DNA of 38,153 bases from Microbacteriaceae bacterium (GTDB lineage: Bacteria > Actinomycetota > Actinomycetes > Actinomycetales > Microbacteriaceae). Numbering within the stretch: the first letter of the stretch is position 1; each line of letters begins with the position of its first letter. Positions 32,419 through 38,153 of the stretch are shown piece by piece. Location: positions 1-38,153 of the forward strand of contig CANFOX010000002.1 of NCBI GenBank assembly GCA_947448845.1, written 5' to 3'. The notes under the pieces are model-generated. The model was not told the DNA's origin. It saw only the letters and a list, made by a program, of their open reading frames with translations, and searched no databases. The position numbers and the translations under genes are program-made.

Positions 32419-34290
32419 ATGAAAGCAAAGAGCTTTGTGCGTGCACTTGGCTTGGTAGCTGCAGCAGCCTTGACCACCACTGGTCTGGCAACCGTTGTAG
32501 CAACACCAGCCGGGGCATCAACTAAGTCGACCGTTACCCTGTTGTCGACCGGTGAAATCACCTCACTCAACTCGGGTACCAGCGACGGCTACACCACTTA
32601 CAACATTGACGTGGCCTATCTAACCGGAATCGGTTTCACCTACTACAACGACAAGGCCACCCTGCTAGATAACCCAGCCTTTGGTAGCCAGAAGATTGTA
32701 AAGAAGAAGGCAAAAGACTTCGAGATTCAGTACACCGTTAAAAAGGGCCAGGTTTGGTCTGACGGCAACCCAATTGACGCAGTTGACCTTCTGCTAACTC
32801 ACGTTCTCGTGACCAGCAAGTACTCTGCATCTGCCGGCTTGGGTGACCCAGCAAAAGACAAGCCAGCTTTCGACAGCATTGGTTACGGTGGCGCCTACGG
32901 TGAGCACGTTGTTGGTCTTCCAAAGATCAGCGCCGACCACATGTCGCTGACTGTCAAGTTCGACCAGCCGATGCCAGACTGGAAGCTTTTGGCTCCGACT
33001 CCTTCACCGGTTCACGCACTTGAGCAGCTTGCTGATGGCAAGAAGAAGCTTGGCACCCCAGCCCAGAACCTGGCCGCTAAGGCTCAGTTCTTGAAGGACT
33101 TCACCAAGAAGGCCTCTGCTCGTCTGAAGAAGATGGGTGCGAAGTGGACCAACGGTTACAACAACATGAACATCAACAAGAACACCAACCCGCTTCTTTT
33201 GATTAGCAACGGTGGTTTCATCGTTTCAAAGGGTACTGCCGGTGCATCTGTAACTTTGGTTCGTAACCCTAAGTACACCTCTGGCCCAGCATTGGCAACC
33301 AAAAACCCAATCAAGACCATCGTGTTCAAAGAGATTACCGACAACGCAGCTGCTGTTCAGGCACTTCAGAACGGTGACATCGATGTTTACTACAACACCC
33401 TTCCAACCGGTGCCGACAAGTCGGCGCTGTCTGGAATTGGCAGCGTAGTAGTCAAGACTGCTGTTTCTGGAAACTACTCGCACTTCGACCTTCGCGTAGG
33501 CCCATCAAACGGTTCTGACACTCCATACACCGGTGCATTTGCCGGTGACAGCCAGAAAGCTAAGGATCTGCGTCACGCATTCTTGCTTGCCCTGCCTCGT
33601 CAGCAAATTGTTGACACCTTGATTAAGCCAATCATGTCTAGTGCCAAGCCAATGGACACTCAGTTTGCCTTCGCCGGCAGCCCTGAGTATGCCGCTTTGG
33701 TAAAGGCCTCGGGCGTAGCAGAGTACTCTGCTGGCACTCAGGCTGCCCGCACCGCTAAGGCACTTGCGCTGGTTCAGAAGTACTACCCAGACGCCTCTGC
33801 ATCTAACAGCGCAGTTACCATCAAGTTGGCTCACGCAGACAGCGCAACCCGTCGCAACATCACCGCGCTGCTAACCGCAGAAGAAAAGAAGGCTGGTTTT
33901 GAAGTGACCGAGTTCAACCTTCCTGGTTTCTTCGGTGACGCTGAGAACAAAAGCTCGGCTTACGACGCAACCATGTATGGCTTCGGTTTGAGCAGCATCA
34001 GCCAGGGTAACTCGGTTGACATCTACAAGACCGATGGTGGAAACAACGTTTGGGGTTGGAGCAACGCATCAGTTGACGCCAACGCCAAGAGCCTTGCCGG
34101 TGACTACCTAAGCGACAAGCAGGTTGCTGCAAAGCGTCTTGCAATCGACAAGGTAGTTCACGACAACTACTGGGGTCTACCGCTCTACCAGAACCCAACT
34201 ATCACCGCCTACACCAAGGCGTTGAAGAACGTAAAGCCAGGTCTGATTGGTTCACCAACCATTTGGAACTACTGGCAGTGGCACTACTAA
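32419..34290 (+). CDS. ABC transporter substrate-binding protein, family 5 (oligopeptide type)
   Basis: A 623-residue exported binding protein of the DppA/OppA family. A Sec signal peptide is present: basic KAKSFVRALG, hydrophobic LVAAAALTTTGLATVVA, then TPAGAS. There is no lipobox cysteine, unlike most Gram-positive binding proteins. Family marks include VKKGQVWSDGNPIDAVDLLLTHVL, NGGFIVSKGTAGASVTLVRNPKY and ITDNAAAVQALQNGDIDVYYNTLP. AAG, AAC and GGT codons dominate more than in neighbouring genes, which suggests high expression. The ATG is fixed by AAGGAG at 32408-32413. Two permeases and an ATPase gene follow. Peptides are the likely substrate, but other family 5 ligands are possible. Confidence 0.92.
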   Translation: MKAKSFVRALGLVAAAALTTTGLATVVATPAGASTKSTVTLLSTGEITSLNSGTSDGYTTYNIDVAYLTGIGFTYYNDKATLLDNPAFGSQKIVKKKAKDFEIQYTVKKGQVWSDGNPIDAVDLLLTHVLVTSKYSASAGLGDPAKDKPAFDSIGYGGAYGEHVVGLPKISADHMSLTVKFDQPMPDWKLLAPTPSPVHALEQLADGKKKLGTPAQNLAAKAQFLKDFTKKASARLKKMGAKWTNGYNNMNINKNTNPLLLISNGGFIVSKGTAGASVTLVRNPKYTSGPALATKNPIKTIVFKEITDNAAAVQALQNGDIDVYYNTLPTGADKSALSGIGSVVVKTAVSGNYSHFDLRVGPSNGSDTPYTGAFAGDSQKAKDLRHAFLLALPRQQIVDTLIKPIMSSAKPMDTQFAFAGSPEYAALVKASGVAEYSAGTQAARTAKALALVQKYYPDASASNSAVTIKLAHADSATRRNITALLTAEEKKAGFEVTEFNLPGFFGDAENKSSAYDATMYGFGLSSISQGNSVDIYKTDGGNNVWGWSNASVDANAKSLAGDYLSDKQVAAKRLAIDKVVHDNYWGLPLYQNPTITAYTKALKNVKPGLIGSPTIWNYWQWHY

Positions 34291-34307
34291 GAACTAACTA
34301 GTTCTTA
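34288..34307 (+). repeat. Inverted repeat including the binding-protein stop codon
   Basis: taagaact (34288-34295) and agttctta (34300-34307) are perfect 8-bp arms with an aact loop. The TAA stop codon forms the base of the left arm. It precedes the strong terminator by 8 nt and may protect the 3' end of the binding-protein mRNA. Confidence 0.6.
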
Positions 34308-34315
34308 GGCCCAAT

Positions 34316-34355
34316 GAAAATCGGGGCACTCGGCAAACCGGGTGCCCCGATTTTC
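34316..34355 (+). terminator. Strong intrinsic terminator after the binding-protein gene
   Basis: gaaaatcggggcac (34316-34329) pairs perfectly with gtgccccgattttc (34342-34355). The inner tcgg/ccgg bases extend the stem to about 18 bp, with one G-T pair and a CAAA loop. The 3' arm ends in TTTTCTT. Because the arms carry AAAA and TTTT at their ends, it could also work on the opposite strand. Confidence 0.88.
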
Positions 34356-34390
34356 TTAATAAAACGGCAATATTTAGTGAAATATTTCGG

Positions 34391-34396
34391 TAGCCT
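34391..34396 (+). promoter_or_regulatory. Possible -10 element for the permease genes
   Basis: TAGCCT lies downstream of the terminator and predicts transcription from about 34403. That is the first base of the hairpin at 34403-34420. No good -35 is seen at 17 bp. Confidence 0.4.
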
Positions 34397-34402
34397 GAAC
34401 TG

Positions 34403-34420
34403 TGCAGCAAGGATGCTGCA
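34403..34420 (+). promoter_or_regulatory. 5' leader hairpin and direct repeat before the permease gene
   Basis: tgcagca (34403-34409) and tgctgca (34414-34420) form a 7-bp hairpin whose loop is AGGA. The 10-bp sequence tgcagcaagg also occurs twice as a direct repeat (34403-34412 and 34417-34426), each copy carrying an AAGG. The second AAGG serves as the ribosome site of the TTG start, so the first may be a decoy or a product of duplication. Confidence 0.5.
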
Positions 34421-34435
34421 GCAAGGTAGATATTT

Positions 34436-35983
34436 TTGTTCGCGTACATAATTCGTCGTCTCGGAATGATGTTGCTCATCGTTTTTGGCGCCAGCTTCAT
34501 GGCTTACAACCTAGAAGCTCTCTCTTCAGACCCCTTGGCGGTTTTTGCAGAAAGCACTGCCAAAAACAAGCAATACCTAATTGCGAGAATGATTCGCGAT
34601 TTGAACCTTGATGTTCCGCCACCGCTTCGATTCTTCATGTGGCTAAAGGGCATCATCTCAGGTCTTTGGGGTCACCTAGATTTAGGTAAAACTCGTGACA
34701 ACATCTATGTGATCGATGCCATTGGTCAAGCGATTCCAACCACATTTCGATTGGTAATTGCATCTACCATTCTGGCCATTGTTCTTGGCATCACCATCGG
34801 AATGGTAACCGCCATTCGCCAATACAGTCGTTTCGACTATGTGATGACCTTCATTTCGTTCCTATTGTTCTCACTGCCGATCTTCTGGGTAGCCGTTCTA
34901 CTGAAGCAGTACATGGCTATTGACTTCAACAACTTCTTGGCCAAACCAGACATTCCGATTCCACTAGTCATAATTTTTGGGCTAATTGCTGGCCTAGCGA
35001 TGGCGAGCATCATTGGGGGGCCACGTTCTAGGTTCTGGAAGATTTTCGCAGGTGTTTCAATTGGCGCCACGCTGCTACTTGAGTACCTGAGCTTGACTCA
35101 TTGGTTCGTAAAACCAGGGCTTGGCGTTATTGGGGTTGGTGTTTTGGCTTTCGGCGCTGCCGCTGTTGTTACCCAAATCTCTACCGGACTCGATAACCGG
35201 CGTTCACTTTTCGCCGCCCTCGGTGCAGCCACAGTGGTTACGGCAGGCTATTTTCCGTTGCACCTACTTATGGGGGCAAAAGCCAACTTTCTGAGCGTGC
35301 TTGCAATCTTCGCAATCACATTGGTTCTATCGGCACTGATCGGCTACTTAGTTGAAAAAACCGACCGAGCTGTAAACATTCGCACGGCAGTAATTACAGC
35401 ACTCATAGGTACTTTGCCTCTGATTCTTGATCGCTTTATGAGCGAGTTCGGCGGCTACCTAAACTCGGATGCCGTCAACGGCAGGCCGGTTCCAACTCTC
35501 GGCCAGGCAAACGACTTGTTGACGCCCCAACAAAGCAACAACTTTTGGATTCAGGGGCTTGACTTCACCATGCACCTTATTCTGCCGACCATGGCCCTTA
35601 CCTTGATTTCGTTTGCAGGTTATGTTCGCTTCTCTCGAGGCAGCTTGCTTGAGGTTCTCAACATGGATTACATTCGCACCGCTCGCGCCAAAGGCCTAAC
35701 CGAACGCACGGTGATTGTGCGTCACGCCATGCGTAATGCCCTATTGCCGCTAACAACCATTCTGGTAAATGACTTTGCCGGCGTTATCGGTGGCGCAATC
35801 ATTACCGAGCGAGTTTTCGGCTGGAAAGGCATGGGGCAACTGTTTAACCAAGCTCTGGTGAACTACGACCTCAATCTGTTTATGGGTGTATTCGTAATTT
35901 CTGCCATTCTCACCGTTCTGGCAAACCTGATCGCCGACTTGCTGTTCGGTGTGGTTGACCCTCGAATTCGAATTAGAAAGTAA
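34436..35983 (+). CDS. ABC transporter permease, DppB type with a large extra membrane insert
   Basis: A 515-residue permease; DppB/OppB proteins are normally about 310-340 residues. The N-terminal part (FAYIIRRLGMMLLIVFGASFMAYNLEALSSDPLAV and RLVIASTILAIVLGITIGMVTAIRQYSRFDYVM) and the C-terminal part (LDFTMHLILPTMALTLISFAGYVRFSRGSLLEVLNMDYIRTARAKGLTERTVIVRHAMRNALLPL, including the ATPase-docking EAA loop) are standard. Between them, about residues 175-345, is an insert with roughly five extra membrane helices. The start is TTG with AAGG 9 nt upstream. It should pair with the DppC-type permease that follows after 4 nt. Confidence 0.9.
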   Translation: MFAYIIRRLGMMLLIVFGASFMAYNLEALSSDPLAVFAESTAKNKQYLIARMIRDLNLDVPPPLRFFMWLKGIISGLWGHLDLGKTRDNIYVIDAIGQAIPTTFRLVIASTILAIVLGITIGMVTAIRQYSRFDYVMTFISFLLFSLPIFWVAVLLKQYMAIDFNNFLAKPDIPIPLVIIFGLIAGLAMASIIGGPRSRFWKIFAGVSIGATLLLEYLSLTHWFVKPGLGVIGVGVLAFGAAAVVTQISTGLDNRRSLFAALGAATVVTAGYFPLHLLMGAKANFLSVLAIFAITLVLSALIGYLVEKTDRAVNIRTAVITALIGTLPLILDRFMSEFGGYLNSDAVNGRPVPTLGQANDLLTPQQSNNFWIQGLDFTMHLILPTMALTLISFAGYVRFSRGSLLEVLNMDYIRTARAKGLTERTVIVRHAMRNALLPLTTILVNDFAGVIGGAIITERVFGWKGMGQLFNQALVNYDLNLFMGVFVISAILTVLANLIADLLFGVVDPRIRIRK

Positions 35984-35987
35984 GAAC

Positions 35988-37055
35988 ATGAGCGAAAAGT
36001 CTTCAGAGAAGAACGAAAACGAGATTGCGCTTCACGAAACTGAAAGCCTTAGCCAAGGGCAAATAATCTTTCGCCGATTCGTGCGTCACAAGGCGGCGAT
36101 GTTCTCGGTTTTCGCGCTGTTTTTCATTATCCTTTTCACTTATTCTGCTTCAGGAATTCACCTAGGTACCAAAGCGCACCCGTTCACAATTCCTGGCTGG
36201 TGGAAATACTCAATCACGCAGATTGACCCCGAGGGCGCCATTGCCACAATGTGTAAAAACGGAGTTACCGGTTGCCCCACGCTTGATCTGATTCCCTCGT
36301 TCATCGACGGAACTGGCCTCAACGTTGGAGCTCACCCGATGGGCACAGACATTATTGGCACCGACTACTTTGCTCTGGTAACTCGAGGTGCAGAGCAATC
36401 CATCATGGTGATGCTAATTGTTGGACTTCTCGGCGTGCTAGTTGGAACCACAATCGGCGCTATCGCTGGCTATTTCGGTGGAATGGTCGATGCGATTCTG
36501 ATGCGCCTCACAGACGTTTTTCTGGTAACCCCAACAATCGTTATCGGTGCCGTGATTGGCCGTAGATTTGGAAACCTTGGAATCGTTCCGCTTGCGTTGA
36601 TGCTCGGTTTCTTTGCCTGGATGGGCCTTGCCCGCTTCGTGCGCACTGAATTCCTGACGCTTCGAGAACGAGAATTTGTTGACGCGGCGAGGCTTGCCGG
36701 AGCCTCAGATGCCCGCATCATTTTCAAGCACATTCTGCCGAATGCAATTGGCGTAATAATCGTTGCCGGAACGCTATTGATGTCTGGTGCGATTCTGATT
36801 GAAACCGCCCTTAGCTACCTTGGCTTTGGTGTGCAGGCACCAGATGTTTCGCTTGGAACGCTGATTAGTCAATATCAAGACTCGTTTAGCGTGAGCCCTT
36901 GGCTGTTCTGGTGGCCTGGCGCATTCATTGTTTCGATTGCACTTTGCATCAACTTCATTGGTGACGGTTTGCGCGATGCCTTTGACCCACGTCAGAAGCG
37001 TCGCATTACCCTGAAAGACCGCATGAAGGCGCGCGAAACCAAGGTTGGCGCCTAG
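35988..37055 (+). CDS. ABC transporter permease, DppC type
   Basis: A 355-residue permease with an N-terminal cytoplasmic tail of about 35 residues, one leading helix (AAMFSVFALFFIILFTYSASGIHLG), an external loop of about 80 residues and five further helices. The motif HPMGTDIIGTDYFALVTRGAEQSIMVML and the EAA loop DAARLAGASDARIIFKHILPNAIG are typical of DppC/OppC. ATG at 35988-35990 is chosen; an upstream frame would overlap the preceding gene, and the ribosome site (AGAAAG) is weak in any case. The TAG stop overlaps that of the convergent PH-like gene (CTAG). Confidence 0.93.
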   Translation: MSEKSSEKNENEIALHETESLSQGQIIFRRFVRHKAAMFSVFALFFIILFTYSASGIHLGTKAHPFTIPGWWKYSITQIDPEGAIATMCKNGVTGCPTLDLIPSFIDGTGLNVGAHPMGTDIIGTDYFALVTRGAEQSIMVMLIVGLLGVLVGTTIGAIAGYFGGMVDAILMRLTDVFLVTPTIVIGAVIGRRFGNLGIVPLALMLGFFAWMGLARFVRTEFLTLREREFVDAARLAGASDARIIFKHILPNAIGVIIVAGTLLMSGAILIETALSYLGFGVQAPDVSLGTLISQYQDSFSVSPWLFWWPGAFIVSIALCINFIGDGLRDAFDPRQKRRITLKDRMKARETKVGA

Positions 37056-37552
37056 TGCCTTTCGTGCATTCGCTGACGAATCAAAGTAGCCGCGGCCCCG
37101 CTGTCGCTCAGGTTGCTGCTACTTATGGGCACCGATTCGCCGCCTTGAGTTTTCGAATTCGGAATCTTACTGAAGCGCCATCGGTTGGTGCTGTCGGTGA
37201 TCCAGCGCTGTTTACCGTTAGACGGAGCAACCCAAACTCTGGTGTTCTTGCCTTGATGTTTGATAAGCAAAGCCCACTTGGTTTCGATATCGGTAATGTC
37301 GCCATACTCGATAATCACAGTTCGAAGTGGGTTTACCACTGTGAGGCCACTCTCTCTAAGCTCCAACTTTGGGCGAAGCCAAATCAACACGGATGCGGTT
37401 GCCACCAAAGTAGCCAGCAAGGCGTCGAGCGCGATATTTTCACCGCCGCTTGGGTAAGCCAGGAATTGCGTCACGAACAATGCATCGAGAGCAAGGGCGC
37501 TGTAGCCCCAAACCAGATTGGCTTTTGGTCTAAAAACTTGAACGGTGCTCAT
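37052..37552 (-). CDS. Membrane-anchored PH-like domain protein (hypothetical)
   Basis: A 166-residue protein with two N-terminal membrane helices (about 13-33 and 40-59) followed by a bacterial PH-like domain: LRPKLELRESGLTVVNPLRTVIIEYGDITDIETKWALLIKHQGKNTRVWVAPSNGK. Similar small proteins are common in actinobacteria and have no settled function. The last 45 residues are polar and probably disordered. The opposite strand is also open over this stretch, but only this reading gives a hydrophobic pattern and a recognisable domain. It sits antisense between the second permease and the ATPase of the ABC importer. A GAAGAT hexamer 6 nt before the ATG is a weak leaderless -10 candidate. Confidence 0.75.
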   Translation of the reverse strand: MSTVQVFRPKANLVWGYSALALDALFVTQFLAYPSGGENIALDALLATLVATASVLIWLRPKLELRESGLTVVNPLRTVIIEYGDITDIETKWALLIKHQGKNTRVWVAPSNGKQRWITDSTNRWRFSKIPNSKTQGGESVPISSSNLSDSGAAATLIRQRMHERH

Positions 37553-37598
37553 GAATCAATCTTCGCAGGCGTTTTGAAAGATGAAAGAGAAACAAGCA

Positions 37599-38153
37599 AT
37601 GACTGAACCGGTTCTCAAGGTTTCCAACTACAACGTTGATTTTTGGGTGGATGGCGTTTGGTATCCGGCCGCTATTGACATGAACTTCGAGGTTTACCCG
37701 GGTCAAACCCTTGCCATCGTTGGCGAGTCTGGCTCTGGCAAGAGTTCAAGTTCGATGGGCCTAATGGGGCTTCTAGCGAGCAATGCCCGCACCACTGGAA
37801 CCGCATCGGTAAAAGGCGTTGACATGCTTTCGGCGCCAGCCGCCGCGGTTCGAAAGTTTCGCGGCAAAGAAGTTGCCTACATTTTTCAAGAGCCGATGAC
37901 CGCGCTAAACCCGGTTTATACAATCGGGTTTCAAATTGTGGAAACCCTGCGCATTCACTTCAGCATGGGCCCAGCGGCAGCCAAAGCCCGTGCCATTGAA
38001 CTGATTGACATGGTTGATATTCCAGACCCAGCCGGCTCATTTGACAAATACCCTCACCAACTTTCTGGCGGTCAGAAGCAGCGAGCCATGATTGCCCAGG
38101 CGTTGGCCTGTGACCCAGCTCTGCTGATTGCAGATGAACCAACTACCGCCCTA
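37599..38153 (+). CDS. ABC transporter ATP-binding protein, DppD/OppD type (3' end outside window)
   Basis: The first 185 codons of an oligopeptide-type ATPase. Walker A is GESGSGKSS (about residues 43-51), the Q-loop YIFQEPMTALNPVYTIGFQIVETL, the signature LSGGQKQRAMIAQALACDP and Walker B LLIADEPTTAL at the window edge. The EPMTALNP motif is specific to the peptide/nickel ATPases. Whether the protein is a single DppD domain or a fused DppD-DppF cannot be seen. ATG at 37599 is chosen; an in-frame ATG at 37581 is possible. It is split from the permease genes by the antisense PH-like gene and so needs its own promoter or read-through. Confidence 0.92.
   Translation, partial: MTEPVLKVSNYNVDFWVDGVWYPAAIDMNFEVYPGQTLAIVGESGSGKSSSSMGLMGLLASNARTTGTASVKGVDMLSAPAAAVRKFRGKEVAYIFQEPMTALNPVYTIGFQIVETLRIHFSMGPAAAKARAIELIDMVDIPDPAGSFDKYPHQLSGGQKQRAMIAQALACDPALLIADEPTTAL

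Noticed and set aside
37055-37606. 183-codon plus-strand open frame opposite the PH-like gene
   Set aside because: Low-complexity shadow without domain; the minus-strand reading has membrane helices and a PH-like domain. I cannot fully exclude it.
1-38153. CRISPR arrays, insertion sequences, prophage or integrase genes
   Set aside because: No repeat-spacer pattern, transposase, integrase or attachment site was seen; apart from the inverted-repeat element the window looks like stable chromosome.

Overview
The window looks like chromosomal DNA of an actinobacterium, most probably a small-genome, moderate-GC member of the Microbacteriaceae (for example the freshwater Rhodoluna/Aquiluna type). 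The order clpX-clpP2-clpP1-tig, nei-rpiB, pepN, truncated haemoglobin O, ettA-ssbB follows the arrangement I know from Mycobacterium tuberculosis around Rv2457c-Rv2478c. GlbO, CysO-like, ClpP1/ClpP2 and SsbB-like proteins are all of actinobacterial type. The lineage is inferred; gene order and motifs are read directly. Gene packing is extreme: most same-strand neighbours share ATGA/GTGA/TTGA overlaps and most convergent pairs abut or overlap at their stop codons.

Layout. 1-6006: 3' end of valS, then a leftward block clpP1, clpP2, clpX, benE, with tig upstream of it. 6069-6281: tRNA-Pro(TGG) leftward and tRNA-Gly(TCC) rightward. 6327-7869: thrC and a CysO-like sulfur carrier. 7830-9128: rpiB and nei leftward. 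9196-12994: pepN, mscS, glbO. 12991-17519: unknown gene, tesB, ettA, ssb, msrA, with an unexplained 97-nt inverted-repeat element between ssb and ettA. 17542-23700: one seven-gene overlapping operon: aldo/keto reductase, EamA transporter, thioredoxin, PLP decarboxylase, N-carbamoylputrescine amidase, agmatine deiminase, UPF0303 protein. 23697-24805: glutathione peroxidase and a GNAT acetyltransferase leftward. 24839-30923: sugar-nucleotide and glycosylation cluster (GtrB-like glycosyltransferase, GtrA-like flippase, WecE aminotransferase, RmlA, RmlB, large GT-C-like membrane protein). 31004-32287: SDR oxidoreductase, tRNA-Arg(TCT), PhnA/YjdM. 32419-38153: a peptide-type ABC importer (binding protein, two permeases, 5' end of the ATPase), with a PH-like membrane protein gene inserted antisense.

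How the genes work together. The agmatine operon encodes both steps from agmatine to putrescine, and its adjacent PLP decarboxylase could supply agmatine from arginine. The sugar cluster holds RmlA, RmlB and WecE but no rhamnose genes, pointing to dTDP-4-amino-4,6-dideoxygalactose (perhaps N-acetylated by the nearby GNAT) rather than rhamnose. GtrB/GtrA-like proteins and a GT-C-like protein suggest lipid-linked transfer of a sugar outside the membrane.

Regulation seen in the sequence: at least seven genes have a TANNNT -10 hexamer exactly 6 nt before the start codon and no Shine-Dalgarno, the pattern expected for leaderless mRNAs. The msrA/aldo-keto reductase pair has two such promoters overlapping inside a 22-bp gap. 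A good promoter plus palindrome precedes the SDR gene, and a strong terminator separates the ABC binding-protein gene from its permeases.
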